A DNA stretch of 64,000 nucleotides from Kumtagia ephedrae (GCF_003012745.1 NZ_PXYK01000004.1:62001-126000), one strand, 5' to 3'. Numbered from the stretch's first letter, positions 8,534 through 18,099 are shown. Program-made: numbers and translations. Notes: a model not told the origin generated them from the letters alone.

Positions 8534-9037
8534 TTGAGCAGGCTTTATCTTCTCCGGCACGCCAAGGCCGGCTGGGCCCAACCCGGAATGCGCGACTTCG
8601 ACCGCCCGCTCGACGCGACCGGCCGCGCCGATGCCGAGGCGACCGGGCAGGCGATGCGCGAGCACGCCTATGTTCCCGACGTGACGCTGTGCTCCAATGC
8701 GAAGCGCGCCCGGCAGACGCTGGAAGGCATCGCCGGCAGCGCCGATACCGGCCGGGTGATCTTCCTCGATCACCTCTATTCGGAGGATGCGGCCGGCTAC
8801 CTCCAACTGGTCCGCGAGCACGGCCGGCACGGCTCGCTGCTCGTCATCGGCCACAATCCGATGATGGAAGATCTGGCGCTGGCGCTTTCCGAGAGAGGAG
8901 AACCGGCGGCGCTGGCCATGCTCGGGCTCGGCTTTCCGACCTCCGGCCTCGCCGTCATCCGCTTCGACGCGAGCCTGAGCGGGGTTACGCCCGGCAAGGG
9001 TTTCCTCGAAGCGTTTTTGACGCCGGTCGGCTCCTGA
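8534..9037 (+). CDS. SixA-like histidine phosphatase
   Basis: A 167-residue member of the histidine phosphatase (phosphoglycerate mutase-like) superfamily, small form like SixA, which removes phosphate from phosphohistidine proteins. The catalytic motif LYLLRHAKAGW holds the nucleophile His at the very N-terminus. RARQTL carries the conserved Arg, and VIGHNPMMEDLA carries the second catalytic His. TTG 8534 is chosen because GGAG sits 6 bases before it and the family starts right at this strand; the longer open frame from 8309 would overlap the dksA promoter and adds unrelated residues. The partner phosphoprotein is not apparent. It precedes ycjX by 86 bp. Confidence 0.83.
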   Translation: MSRLYLLRHAKAGWAQPGMRDFDRPLDATGRADAEATGQAMREHAYVPDVTLCSNAKRARQTLEGIAGSADTGRVIFLDHLYSEDAAGYLQLVREHGRHGSLLVIGHNPMMEDLALALSERGEPAALAMLGLGFPTSGLAVIRFDASLSGVTPGKGFLEAFLTPVGS

Positions 9038-9123
9038 GCCGGGCGCCCGCCGGGCGAGCGCCATTTCAATTGCCCGCGGGCTCGCCTATATCGCGGGAGA
9101 CGGGCAGGAGCGGGTCACCGGGT

Positions 9124-10587
9124 TTGGCGTCTCTCACCAGTTTCACCGACGAAGCGCGCATCGCGCTCGACACCATCACCGGCCGCGCCGCGACCATGTT
9201 CTCGCCGTCGCTGCGGCTCGGCGTCACCGGCCTGTCGCGCGCCGGCAAGACGGTGTTCATCACCGCGCTTGTTCACAATCTCATCCATGGCGGCCGCCTG
9301 CCGCTGTTCGAGGCCTATAAATCGGGCCGGATCGCCCGCTCCCGGCTGGAGGAGCAGCCGGACGACGCGGTGCCGCGCTTCCAGTATGAGGACCATGTCG
9401 CCGCCCTCGTCGAGGCGCGCACCTGGCCGGATTCGACCCGCGCCATCTCCGAACTGCGGCTGACCATCGAGTACGAATCGGCCTCCGCCTGGAGCCGCAT
9501 GTTCTCCGCCGGAAAGCTGTCGGTCGACATCGTCGACTATCCCGGCGAATGGCTGCTCGACCTGCCGCTGCTGGCAAAATCCTTTCGCGATTTCTCGCGG
9601 GAGGCGGTCGAGCTTTCGGCCCTGCCGGTGCGCGCCGAACTGGCGGCGGAGTGGCGCAAGCTCGCGGCGGGTACCGATCCGGACGCAACCGCCGACGAGA
9701 TGACGGCGCGCCGCCTCGCCGAGGCCTTCGCAAACTATCTCAAGGCCTGCAAGCACGACGAACGGGCGCTGTCGACACTGCCGCCGGGACGCTTCCTGAT
9801 GCCGGGCGACCTCGACGGCTCGCCGGCGCTCACCTTCTCGCCGCTGCCGCTGAAGGAAGGCGCGGCGGCCAGGCCGGGCTCGCTGCACGCGATGATGGAG
9901 CGGCGCTACGAGGCCTACAAGACGCATGTGATAAAGCCGTTCTTCCGCGAGCATGTCGCCCGGCTCGACCGGCAGATCGTGCTAGTCGACGCGCTGCAGG
10001 CGCTCAATGCCGGGCCGTGGGCGCTGGCCGACCTGGAGCGGGCGCTGGGCGAGATCCTTGCCTGCTTCCGCATCGGTCGCGGCGGCTTCTTCTCCGACCT
10101 GTTCGCCCACCGCATCGACCGCATCCTGATCGCCGCCACCAAGGCGGACCACCTGCACCATGAAAGCCACGACAGGCTGCAGGCGATCGTCCGGCGCATC
10201 GCCGACGGCGCGGTGAAGCGCGCCGACTTCACCGGCGCCACGGTCGACGTGCTGGCGATGGCCGCCGTGCGCGCCACCCGCGAGGGCACGGTGCGGCAGG
10301 GTCGCGAGGAACTGCCTGTCATCATCGGCACGCCGCTCGCCGGGGAGCGCATCGGCGACGAGACTTTCGACGGCAAGACCGAGACCGCCGTGTTTCCGGG
10401 CGACCTGCCGGGCAAGGCGGAAGCCGTCTTCGAGACGGCCGGCGACGTCGCCGTCGAGAACGCCATCCGCTTCGTGCGTTTCCGGCCGCCGAAACTGGAG
10501 CGCACCGCCGAGGGCATCACCCTGTCGCTGCCGCATATCCGGCTGGACCGCGCCCTGCAGTTCCTGTTGGGAGACCGCCTCGCATGA
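9124..10587 (+). CDS. ycjX: YcjX-family P-loop NTPase (DUF463)
   Basis: A 487-residue predicted GTPase/ATPase of the YcjX family. The Walker A motif GLSRAGKTVFITALVHNLI lies near residue 40; VDIVDYPGEWLLDLPLL is the Walker B/switch region; ATKADHLHHESHDRL resembles a TKAD nucleotide-specificity motif. Family members are paired with YcjF and are linked to envelope stress in Enterobacteria; their exact role is unknown. The start is taken as TTG 9124 (MASLTSFTDEARI), with GGAG 13 bases upstream, because the frame further upstream overlaps the sixA-like gene in another frame. The stop overlaps the start of ycjF by 4 bases (ATGA), so the two are translationally coupled. Confidence 0.87.
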   Translation: MASLTSFTDEARIALDTITGRAATMFSPSLRLGVTGLSRAGKTVFITALVHNLIHGGRLPLFEAYKSGRIARSRLEEQPDDAVPRFQYEDHVAALVEARTWPDSTRAISELRLTIEYESASAWSRMFSAGKLSVDIVDYPGEWLLDLPLLAKSFRDFSREAVELSALPVRAELAAEWRKLAAGTDPDATADEMTARRLAEAFANYLKACKHDERALSTLPPGRFLMPGDLDGSPALTFSPLPLKEGAAARPGSLHAMMERRYEAYKTHVIKPFFREHVARLDRQIVLVDALQALNAGPWALADLERALGEILACFRIGRGGFFSDLFAHRIDRILIAATKADHLHHESHDRLQAIVRRIADGAVKRADFTGATVDVLAMAAVRATREGTVRQGREELPVIIGTPLAGERIGDETFDGKTETAVFPGDLPGKAEAVFETAGDVAVENAIRFVRFRPPKLERTAEGITLSLPHIRLDRALQFLLGDRLA

Positions 10588-11663
10588 CCCGCAAGCCGAC
10601 GGCCTTCCGCGTCGAGCCGCCTCAGATCGAGACGGCTCTCGAGCCTACCAGCCGTGGAACGGCCGTACCGCGCCCGCCGCGCGCGCTCAAGACCGAGCAG
10701 GCGGTGGTGGTGCCGGACGAGATCGACGTGTTCGCCGAGCCGGAAATTCCTGCCGGCGATCCGCCGCCCGCCACCGCGCCGCGGAAGCGCTCATGGCTCG
10801 GCACCGCCTTCGCGACTGCCTTCGGCATTCTCGTGTCACTGGCCATCGGCCTGTGGACCGACCGGCTGATCCGCGACCTGTTCGCCCGCGCCGACTGGCT
10901 GGGCTGGGTCGCAGCGGTTGCGGCGGCTGTGGCGCTGCTCGCGCTGCTCGTGATCCTGGCGCGCGAACTGCTTGCATTGTCTCGGCTTTCCTCGATCGAG
11001 AAACTGCGCCGATCTGCCGCCGAGGCGACGCAGCGGAACGATGCCGCCGCGGCGCGAAAGGTCGTCGCCGAGCTGACGACGCTGGTCGCGGCGAACCCGC
11101 AGACGGCGGCCGGCCGGCGCGCGCTCGCCGACCTGGAGACCGACATCATCGACGGCGCCGACCTCATCCGCCTTGCCGAGGCCGAGATTCTTGGCCCGCT
11201 CGACCAGCGGGCGCGCACCATGGTGCTCGACGCCGCCAAGCGCGTGTCGATCGTTACCGCCGTCAGCCCGCGCGCGCTGGTCGACCTCGCCTATGTTGTG
11301 TTCGAGGCCGGCCGGCTGATCCGCCGGCTGGCCGAGCTCTACGGCGGACGGCCGGGCACGCTCGGCTTCTTCCGGCTGGCGCGGAGCGTGATCGCGCATC
11401 TCGCCGTCACCGGCGCGATCGCCGCCGGCGACGACCTCGTCCACCAGCTCGTCGGCCAGGGGTTGGCGGCCCGGCTCTCGGCAAAGCTTGGCGAAGGGGT
11501 CGTCAACGGCACGATGACGGCGCGCATCGGCATCGCCGCCATCGAGACCGTGCGGCCCCTTCCCTTCAACGCACTGAAGCGGCCGAGGCTGACCGACTTC
11601 CTGACCGAACTGGCGTCATTCACCCGCCGCAAGGCCGGCGCGAAGGACGCGCCGGCCGGCTGA
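10584..11663 (+). CDS. ycjF: YcjF-family inner membrane protein (TIGR01620/DUF697)
   Basis: A 359-residue membrane protein that pairs with YcjX. The first 70 residues are a Pro-rich cytoplasmic region. Two membrane helices lie at about residues 72-92 (GTAFATAFGILVSLAIGLW) and 106-128 (VAAVAAAVALLALLVILARE). The C-terminal helical domain (LVDLAYVVFEAGRLIRRLAE, then RPGTLGFFRLARSVIAHLAV) matches DUF697. ATG 10584 overlaps the ycjX stop. Function in the family is unsettled. Confidence 0.85.
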   Translation: MTRKPTAFRVEPPQIETALEPTSRGTAVPRPPRALKTEQAVVVPDEIDVFAEPEIPAGDPPPATAPRKRSWLGTAFATAFGILVSLAIGLWTDRLIRDLFARADWLGWVAAVAAAVALLALLVILARELLALSRLSSIEKLRRSAAEATQRNDAAAARKVVAELTTLVAANPQTAAGRRALADLETDIIDGADLIRLAEAEILGPLDQRARTMVLDAAKRVSIVTAVSPRALVDLAYVVFEAGRLIRRLAELYGGRPGTLGFFRLARSVIAHLAVTGAIAAGDDLVHQLVGQGLAARLSAKLGEGVVNGTMTARIGIAAIETVRPLPFNALKRPRLTDFLTELASFTRRKAGAKDAPAG

Positions 11664-11686
11664 TACCCGTGCGACTGTTTCGCCGT

Positions 11687-11718
11687 CCTCTCCGATCCGG
11701 CACGCCGCATCGGAGAGG
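11687..11718. terminator. Hairpin between convergent ycjF and exporter genes
   Basis: Perfect 10-bp stem CCTCTCCGAT / ATCGGAGAGG (11687-11696 with 11709-11718), 12-base loop. It has no T run, so it may act as a bidirectional stop with help or only as an RNA end stabiliser. Confidence 0.5.
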
Positions 11719-11751
11719 CATCACGCTACTGCCTCGTATGCAACCGCCTCG

Positions 11752-12942
11752 CTATGCTCTCGCCCGCCGCCGCGATACCGCCAGCGCCGCAAGCACCAGC
11801 AGCGCCATGATCGTCGCAAAGGCCGCGAGCGGCCAGGCTGTGTCGCCCCCGAGCAGGACGACCGACAGCGTGCCGGCGATGCCGACGATCAGGCTCTGGA
11901 CGCAGAAGTAGAGCGCCACCGCCGAACCGGCGACGTCATCAAAGCCCTGCAGCGCGCCGTTGGCCGTCACCGAGACGGCGAAGACGATGCCGACCGCCAT
12001 CACCCACATCGGCAGGATGAAGGTCATGAAGGACGGCGCGCCGAAGAGCTGGCCGGCGACCAGCAGGAACGCCCCGGCGAGCAGCAGCAGCATGCCGCGG
12101 GCCAAACTGCCGGCAATGCCCCATCGCGCCACGAAGCCTTTTGCGAAGCGCGTGGTGGCGATCATGACGACCGCCGCCGTGGCGAAGGCCAGGCTGAACG
12201 CGAACTCCGAATAGCCGGCGCGGCCGATGAGGACGCGCGGCGCAGTCGAGAAGAACACGAAGAACGTGCCCATGGCGGCGCTGAAGCCGAGCGAATAGGT
12301 CCAGAAGGGCATGCTGCGGAAGATCGGCAGTGCCGACCGGCGGGCGGCGGCCGTCGCCGGCCGGGTCTCGTGCCAGCGCAGGAGCGCGTTGAGCGTGGCG
12401 AGGACCGCCAGCGCGCCGAGCGTGGCAAAAATCGCTCGCCATCCGAACACGTCCGCGATAACGGCTCCGGCGATCGGGCCGAGCGCCGGCACGAAGGCCA
12501 GCATGGCGCTGAACAGGCCGTAGATGGTCACGCCCTCCGGGCGCTCGGCATAGACGTCGCGGACCGTCGCGAAGGTGGCGACCAGCGCCGCCGAGGCGCC
12601 GACCGCCTGAAGAAACCGCAGGGCGACGAACGGAACCGCCGTCGAGGTCGCGGCCAGGGCGAAGGATGCGGCGGCGAACAGCAGCGCGCCGCCGATCAGC
12701 ACCGGCCGGCGGCCGATCCGATCGGAGACCGGGCCGAAGACGAGTTGACCGAGCCCGAGCACGACCATGTAGAGGCTCAGCGTCAACTGCACCACGGCCG
12801 GGCTGGTGCCGAGCATGCCCGGCATGGCCGGAACGACGGGAAGATAAATGTCCATCGCCAGCGAGGCGAGGATATCGAAGGGCGCCATCAGCAGCAGCGC
12901 TGCCGGCAGCGAACTGGCCCATACGGGCGGTTTCACAGGCAT
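11752..12942 (-). CDS. MFS drug exporter, CmlA/FloR-like (putative phenicol efflux)
   Basis: A 396-residue drug:H+ antiporter of the 12-TMS Bcr/CflA-CmlA group in the inner membrane. The N-terminal third matches the CmlA/FloR phenicol exporters unusually well by eye: PFDILASLAMDIYLPVVPAM, then QLTLSLYMVVLGLGQLVFGP, the loop SDRIGRRPVLIGG, FATVRDVYA and GWRAIFA. Later GTFFVFFSTAPRVLIGRAGY and the NGALQGFDDVAG segment also fit. ATG 12942 is chosen because the protein then begins like CmlA; the longer frame to 13011 runs into the leader. No mobile element flanks it and its composition matches its neighbours, so it looks resident rather than recently acquired. Whether it exports chloramphenicol or florfenicol is inference. 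Confidence 0.82.
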   Translation of the reverse strand: MPVKPPVWASSLPAALLLMAPFDILASLAMDIYLPVVPAMPGMLGTSPAVVQLTLSLYMVVLGLGQLVFGPVSDRIGRRPVLIGGALLFAAASFALAATSTAVPFVALRFLQAVGASAALVATFATVRDVYAERPEGVTIYGLFSAMLAFVPALGPIAGAVIADVFGWRAIFATLGALAVLATLNALLRWHETRPATAAARRSALPIFRSMPFWTYSLGFSAAMGTFFVFFSTAPRVLIGRAGYSEFAFSLAFATAAVVMIATTRFAKGFVARWGIAGSLARGMLLLLAGAFLLVAGQLFGAPSFMTFILPMWVMAVGIVFAVSVTANGALQGFDDVAGSAVALYFCVQSLIVGIAGTLSVVLLGGDTAWPLAAFATIMALLVLAALAVSRRRARA

Positions 12943-13021
12943 GGGAAAACATCCGCTCAAATGAAAGACATCTGGCGGCGATCTGCCTGTCGGCCGGGAT
13001 CGTGACCCCATCGAACAGAAC

Positions 13022-13051
13022 GCCGCAACAACGTGGGAGGGTTGTTGCGGC
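13022..13051 (-). promoter_or_regulatory. Perfect 11-bp inverted repeat in leader of exporter gene
   Basis: GCCGCAACAAC (13022-13032) and GTTGTTGCGGC (13041-13051) match perfectly around an 8-base spacer, 80 bases before the exporter ATG. As DNA it could be a repressor operator; as RNA it is a strong stem-loop. It is not followed by a T run on either strand, so it is not an ordinary terminator. Confidence 0.6.
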
Positions 13052-13191
13052 TTACCTGTCTGACGATTTCACCGACCCGGCTCCTAACTGGACGTTGCGG
13101 AATTGAGAAGCGCGGCCCTACCAGAAAGAGACTGTTCGGACAAGCGGGCTGCTTGCGCGACAGTCGCATGCAAATGCCGGCGCCCCCGCAA

Positions 13192-15675
13192 TCATTCCCC
13201 CGCGTCCCTGTCCAGCCCGGCGGCCGGCCTGCCCGAAATGATCTCGCGCTTTCCCACATGGTTGGGAGAGCCGACCAGTCCTTCCTTCTCCATGCGCTCC
13301 ACCAGCGAGGCGGCCTTGTTGTAGCCGACGCCAAGCCGCCGCTGGATGTAGGAGGTCGAGCACTTCTTGTCGCGCAGCACCACCTTCACCGCCTGCTCGT
13401 AGAGGGCGTCGGCGTCGTCCGCCGCGACGGCGCCCTTGTCGAAGACTGCGATGTCGTCGCTTTCCGCCTCTTCCTCCTCCTCGTCGGCAGTCACCGTCTC
13501 GAGATAGTCGGGGCGGCCCTGCGTCCTCAGATGCGCCACGACCTGCTCGACCTCCGCATCCGAGACGAACGGGCCGTGGACGCGCACGACCCGGCCGCCG
13601 CCGGCCATGTGCAGCATGTCGCCCTGGCCGAGCAGCTGCTCGGCCCCCTGCTCGCCGAGAATCGTGCGGCTGTCGATCTTCGAGGTGACCTGGAAGGAGA
13701 TGCGGGTCGGGAAGTTGGCCTTGATGGTGCCGGTGATGACGTCGACCGACGGGCGCTGCGTCGCCATGATGAGATGGATGCCGGCGGCGCGCGCCATCTG
13801 TGCCAGGCGCTGGATGGCGCCCTCGATCTCCTTGCCGGCGACCATCATCAGGTCGGCCATCTCATCGACGATGACGACGATGTAGGGCATCGGCGCGAGG
13901 TCGATCGCCTGCTCCTCGAACTGCGGCTCGCCGGTGCCCTTCTCGAAGCCGGTCTGCACCGTCATGGTGACGGTCTCGCCCTTGTCGCGGGCGCTCGCGG
14001 CGCGCTGGTTGTAGCCGTCGATGTTGCGCACGCCGAGCCGCGCCATCTTGCGGTAGCGGTCCTCCATCTCGCGCACCGCCCATTTGAGCGCCGTCACCGC
14101 CTTCTTCGGGTCGGTGACGACGGGGGTCAGCAGATGCGGGATGCCGTCATAGGCCGAAAGCTCCAGCATCTTCGGGTCGACCATGATGAGGCGGCACTCG
14201 TCGGGCTTGAGGCGGTAGAGCAGCGACAGGATCATGGTGTTGATGGCGACCGACTTGCCCGAGCCGGTGGTGCCGGCAACCAGCAGATGCGGCATCTTGG
14301 CGAGCTCGGCGATGACCGGCTCGCCGCCGATCGTCTTGCCGAGGCAGAGCGCCAGCTTGCAGCCGGTTCGTCGAAAGCCGTCGGCTTCGATCAGCTCGCG
14401 GAAATAGACGGTCTCGCGCGTCTCGTTGGGCAGCTCGATGCCGATGACGTTGCGGCCGGGCACGACGGCGACGCGGGCCGAGACGGCCGACATGGAGCGG
14501 GCGATGTCGTCGGCCAGCCCGATGACGCGCGAGGATTTCACGCCCGGCGCCGGCTCGAACTCGTAGAGCGTGACGACCGGGCCGGGGCGAACATGGATGA
14601 TTTCGCCGCGCACGCCAAAATCCTCGAGCACGCTTTCCAGGAGGTCGGCGTTCTGCTCGAGCCGCTCCTGCGACATGTAAAAACCCTGACCTTCGGGCGG
14701 CTGCTGCAAAAGCTCCTCGGACGGGAACGCGTAGGCGTCGGTCGCGCCGGACCGGGTGCTCGCGCCGACCGCCGGCAGGGACGGACGGGGGGCTAGGGGC
14801 ATGGCGATGTCCGGCTTTCTCGCCGGCTGCCCGCAGGCCGCGGCGTTGCCGGCCGGAGCGGGCGCGGCCCTTGGCGTACCGGAAGCGGCGGCGGGCACGC
14901 GCAGGTCCCGCGAAGCGTCTTGGGCCGGCGGTACGGCAGCGACATGGGACGCTGCCGTGGCAGCCGCCCTGCCCTGGGCGCAGTCGATGACGCGGAACAG
15001 CGCGGTGATCTCGGGCGCGGCCGCGGCGCGGGCCTCCTTCCCCTTCGCCGGCAGCGTCACCGGCGCCGGCATGGCTACAACCGTCGCCGCCGGCGCGGCC
15101 CGGGCCGGCGCGACCGACAGATAGGGATCCACGAACTCGAAGAAGGCGTGGTCGGAAAGAAAGGACCAGCCGGTCCGTCCGGCGCCGGCAGGCACAGCCG
15201 GCGAAACGCCTGCCCCCGGGTCTTGATGGCCGTTCGGCTTGGGCAGGCCGGCTGCCGTGGCGGCCTCGCCCGGCGGCTGTGGGGCGGACGGCACGACGGT
15301 CGGCACAGGCTTCCGGGACGCGGCCTCCGTCGTTTTCGAGGGTGACGGAGAGCCTGCCGGACGATTCCTGGCGAATCCAGATGGCGCCGAGGGGTGGACA
15401 GCGGGCTTTGCGACTGCCGGAACCGCCGCCGCGACCTTGTCCGGCGCGGCACCGCCCTGCCCGTCCGCCTGCCCGGCGTCGTCCTCCGGGCGCTGCCTGC
15501 GGATATCGCGATCCGGCGTGCGGGTGAAGCGGACGTTCGGCGCCAGGAAAAAATACTCCTGCCACGGCGAATCGACGAGCCCGGCGCCCTGCCCGCCCGC
15601 AAGCGTTTCCTTGCCGCGATCGCCCTCGTCGCCGTGCAAGACCTGGTTCGGGAAATTGGCGCGGTGGGAATGCAT
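13192..15675 (-). CDS. ftsK: FtsK/SpoIIIE-family DNA translocase without membrane domain
   Basis: An 827-residue motor that should pump DNA during chromosome segregation. Residues 1 to about 330 are a low-complexity Pro/Ala/Gly linker. The motor has Walker [12 protein letters not shown] (Lys about 474), Walker [16 protein letters not shown] and [20 protein letters not shown]. The C-terminal gamma domain ([20 protein letters not shown], then [19 protein letters not shown]) should read KOPS-like sequences. No N-terminal transmembrane helices are present, unlike classical FtsK; Rhizobiales often carry a second, soluble-type copy. ATG 15675 is used; its ribosome site is weak. The frame continues far upstream to 17133 only as antisense of the cytochrome gene. 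A TTAACCA site lies about 55 bases upstream. Confidence 0.9.
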   Translation of the reverse strand: MHSHRANFPNQVLHGDEGDRGKETLAGGQGAGLVDSPWQEYFFLAPNVRFTRTPDRDIRRQRPEDDAGQADGQGGAAPDKVAAAVPAVAKPAVHPSAPSGFARNRPAGSPSPSKTTEAASRKPVPTVVPSAPQPPGEAATAAGLPKPNGHQDPGAGVSPAVPAGAGRTGWSFLSDHAFFEFVDPYLSVAPARAAPAATVVAMPAPVTLPAKGKEARAAAAPEITALFRVIDCAQGRAAATAASHVAAVPPAQDASRDLRVPAAASGTPRAAPAPAGNAAACGQPARKPDIAMPLAPRPSLPAVGASTRSGATDAYAFPSEELLQQPPEGQGFYMSQERLEQNADLLESVLEDFGVRGEIIHVRPGPVVTLYEFEPAPGVKSSRVIGLADDIARSMSAVSARVAVVPGRNVIGIELPNETRETVYFRELIEADGFRRTGCKLALCLGKTIGGEPVIAELAKMPHLLVAGTTGSGKSVAINTMILSLLYRLKPDECRLIMVDPKMLELSAYDGIPHLLTPVVTDPKKAVTALKWAVREMEDRYRKMARLGVRNIDGYNQRAASARDKGETVTMTVQTGFEKGTGEPQFEEQAIDLAPMPYIVVIVDEMADLMMVAGKEIEGAIQRLAQMARAAGIHLIMATQRPSVDVITGTIKANFPTRISFQVTSKIDSRTILGEQGAEQLLGQGDMLHMAGGGRVVRVHGPFVSDAEVEQVVAHLRTQGRPDYLETVTADEEEEEAESDDIAVFDKGAVAADDADALYEQAVKVVLRDKKCSTSYIQRRLGVGYNKAASLVERMEKEGLVGSPNHVGKREIISGRPAAGLDRDAGE

Positions 15676-15726
15676 GGAGACCAACTCGGACTCTTGGTGG
15701 GATGTCCACCGAGGAATAGGAAGCGA

Positions 15727-15734
15727 CTGGTTAA
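15727..15734 (-). promoter_or_regulatory. Possible CtrA half-site upstream of ftsK
   Basis: TTAACCAG on the minus strand, one base from the TTAACCAT half-site described for CtrA in rhizobia. A short match of this kind can occur by chance; the division-linked gene downstream is the only support. Confidence 0.3.
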
Positions 15735-15852
15735 CAGTTCCTTCCGAAGCGGCGGCGACGTGATCGATCGTCGAGGAACATTCCCTCCCCTTCCCGGTTA
15801 GGGCGCGCCGTGTTTCAGACGCTCGTCCGGCGGCACGTCGTTGGAGGGAATC

Positions 15853-17247
15853 ATGCCCCGTCTCATCTGGTACGGACTGCCGTGCGCGCTGGGCGCCGCG
15901 GCGCTCACGCTCGCCCATGCCGGCGACCCGCTGCCGCCGGATACGACCTACCGGCCTCTGCCGGCGCTTCCCTTCTCGGCGGTCAGGGCCAATGACGAGG
16001 CGGCCAGACCGGGCGTGATGCAGCGCCAGCGTGCCCTGCTCGAGCAGCGCTACGACCTCGCCGACCGGCCGGCGGCCGTGATGATGTCGGGCGGCCGCAA
16101 GGCGGTGCAGGAGGGTGTGCGCGTCAAATTGCCGGAAGGCGAGACCTGGGACGGCCTGGCGGCGATGAGCCCTCAGGAAATCCGCGATCGCGACCTGCTG
16201 CCCGACGGTTTCAAGCCGCTGCCGCACACCAAGCAGGCGGCGGGCGGCCAGGTTTTTCCGGAAGAGCAGATCACCGAGATCGGCCGCGACGAGGCGCGCG
16301 ACCTCCGGCGCTTCGACGTCGATTTCGATCTGCCCGCCCATCTGACGCCGGAATTCCCGCCGCCGATCTTCCTCACCACCCATCCGGAGCTCGGCGACGT
16401 CTCGCGCGGCGACCTGCTGACCATCCGAAATTTTTACGAATACATGAACGGCATCGTCACGCCGGTGCAGATGGAGGGGCTGCGGCTGCTGCTCACGCCC
16501 TTCCCGCAGGAGGAGTTCAACCAGACCGAGGACCGCAAGGTCGCTCAACCGAGCCTCGGCGTCGCCTGCCTGGACTGTCACTCCAACTTCCACACCAACG
16601 CGGCCTTCCACCTGACGCCGGACATCCGCCCGCAGGCCGAGCGCTTCCGCCTCGACACGACGAGCCTGCGCGGGCTGTTCAACCAGCAGATCCACGGCTC
16701 GAAGCGCTCGCTGCGCTCTGTCGAGGATTTCACCGAATTCGAGCAGCGCACCGCCTATTTCAACGGCGACCATGTCAGCGCCACCCGCAAGGGCGTGCAC
16801 CTGCCAGACCGCCCCAACCAGGTGGCGATGATGGCGCAGATGCAGAACATCATCGACTTCCCGCCGGCGCCGAAGCTCGACGTGTTCGGCCGGCTCGACC
16901 CGGCGCAGGCGAGCGAGCAGGAGCTGATGGGCGAACAGGTGTTCATGGGCAAGGGCCGCTGCGCGGAATGCCACGTCCCGGCGCTGTCCTTCATGGACAA
17001 CGCCATGCACGACCTGAAGCTCGAGCGCTTCTACAAGATCGGCGAGACGACGAACGATTTCGTCGCCATGCCCGACGGCCCGATCAAGACGTTCACGCTG
17101 CGCGGCATCAAGGATTCGCCGCCCTACATGCATGACGGTCGGCTGATGACGCTCGCCGACACGGTCGAGTTCTTCAACCTAGTGCTCGGCACCAGGCTCA
17201 CAGGCGAGGAGAAGGAAGCGCTGGTCGCCTATCTGCTCACGCTTTGA
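15853..17247 (+). CDS. Exported di-haem cytochrome c (CCP/MauG-like)
   Basis: A 464-residue periplasmic cytochrome of the bacterial cytochrome c peroxidase/MauG type. Signal peptide residues 1-23 ([20 protein letters not shown]). Two haem sites are visible: CLDCH (about residue 240) and CAECH (about 374). The C-terminal part [19 protein letters not shown] is typical of the second haem domain of this family, with Met in PPYMHDG as a possible axial ligand region. The length exceeds simple CcpA (about 330), with an extra N-terminal domain. ATG 15853 has GGAGGG 4-9 bases upstream. Annotators often label relatives 'cytochrome B6', which is misleading because no b-type features are present. The gene is divergent from ftsK; the DUF4142 gene follows after 50 bp and is probably cotranscribed. 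Confidence 0.85.
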   Translation: MPRLIWYGLPCALGAAALTLAHAGDPLPPDTTYRPLPALPFSAVRANDEAARPGVMQRQRALLEQRYDLADRPAAVMMSGGRKAVQEGVRVKLPEGETWDGLAAMSPQEIRDRDLLPDGFKPLPHTKQAAGGQVFPEEQITEIGRDEARDLRRFDVDFDLPAHLTPEFPPPIFLTTHPELGDVSRGDLLTIRNFYEYMNGIVTPVQMEGLRLLLTPFPQEEFNQTEDRKVAQPSLGVACLDCHSNFHTNAAFHLTPDIRPQAERFRLDTTSLRGLFNQQIHGSKRSLRSVEDFTEFEQRTAYFNGDHVSATRKGVHLPDRPNQVAMMAQMQNIIDFPPAPKLDVFGRLDPAQASEQELMGEQVFMGKGRCAECHVPALSFMDNAMHDLKLERFYKIGETTNDFVAMPDGPIKTFTLRGIKDSPPYMHDGRLMTLADTVEFFNLVLGTRLTGEEKEALVAYLLTL

Positions 17248-17297
17248 GCGCCGCGACCGCGCCCGCGCAGCTTCTGCGCGCAACGACGGAGGAAGAG

Positions 17298-17894
17298 ATG
17301 CGCGCCCTGACGATCATGCTCGGACTGGTTCTGCTGCCCGGCCATGCCCTTGCGCAATTCGGCAATCCCGCCGGCTGGGCGCCGGACTCGCGGACGGACG
17401 CGCCGGGAAAACCGGCGCCGAACCAGACTAACTACCAGGACCGGCTGTTCGCCCAACTCGTCACCGCAGGCGGCCTGGCCGAGGTGGAACTGGGCAGGCT
17501 CGCCGCCGGAAAGAGCACGAATGATGAGGTGAAGGCCTTCGCCGACCGCATGGTCGGCGACCACACCGACGCGAACGCAAAGCTCAAGGCGATCGCCGAC
17601 AAGAGCAGGATGCCGTTGCCCGACAGGCTCGATCCCGACCATGAGAAGATGCGCGCCGATCTCGAAAAACTCGATGGCGCCCGATTCGATCTCGAATACA
17701 TGAAGGCGCAGGTGATCGATCACCAGAAGACCGTGCAGCTTCTCGTCTGGGAGATCGGTCTCGGCCAGGACGCCGAAGTCCAGCAATTCGCCAAGGAAAC
17801 GCTTCCCAAGGTGCTGGAGCATCTCGAGATGGCCCGGCAAATCCAGGCGCAACTGGCCGACGATGCAAGGGTCCGGCCTGCCGGCACGAAATAA
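17298..17894 (+). CDS. DUF4142-family exported protein
   Basis: A 198-residue protein with a signal peptide (MRALTIMLGLVLLPGHALAQ, cleaved after AQ or ALA). The mature part is a four-helix, ferritin-like DUF4142 domain: LFAQLVTAGGLAEVELGRLA, FADRMVGDHTDANAKL, and YMKAQVIDHQKTVQLLVWEI near the end. The His residues in GDHTDANAKL and VIDHQK could bind metal, but this is not established for the family. ATG 17298 follows GGAGGAAGAG. The position right behind the di-haem cytochrome suggests a joint periplasmic, perhaps oxidative-stress related, role; that is inference. Confidence 0.82.
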   Translation: MRALTIMLGLVLLPGHALAQFGNPAGWAPDSRTDAPGKPAPNQTNYQDRLFAQLVTAGGLAEVELGRLAAGKSTNDEVKAFADRMVGDHTDANAKLKAIADKSRMPLPDRLDPDHEKMRADLEKLDGARFDLEYMKAQVIDHQKTVQLLVWEIGLGQDAEVQQFAKETLPKVLEHLEMARQIQAQLADDARVRPAGTK

Positions 17895-18046
17895 TCGAAC
17901 ATCGTCGACACGGCCGCCGTCCGGGCTGTCAAGCAGCACCCGGCAGCAACACCGGAAAGCGCCGAACGGGACCAACCGCCCCGCCTCCCGTGTGGACACC
18001 GGCTGCTGTCTTGGCGGCCGGCAGGGCAGAGTTCCGAAGCAAAGCA

Positions 18047-18054
18047 TTAACCAT
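18047..18054 (+). promoter_or_regulatory. Possible CtrA half-site TTAACCAT
   Basis: An exact TTAACCAT lies 46 bases before the start at 18100. This octamer is the half-site reported for CtrA in Sinorhizobium. A single exact octamer in high-GC DNA is suggestive but weak. Confidence 0.35.
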
Positions 18055-18099
18055 TCTTGGTCATGGTCGGTCATCAGCTCCGATGCGTGGAAGTCGCCG

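Noticed and set aside
15676-17133. Extension of ftsK upstream, giving a 1313-codon frame
   Set aside because: The added part lies antisense to the di-haem cytochrome, which has a signal peptide and two CxxCH motifs, and it encodes no membrane helices.
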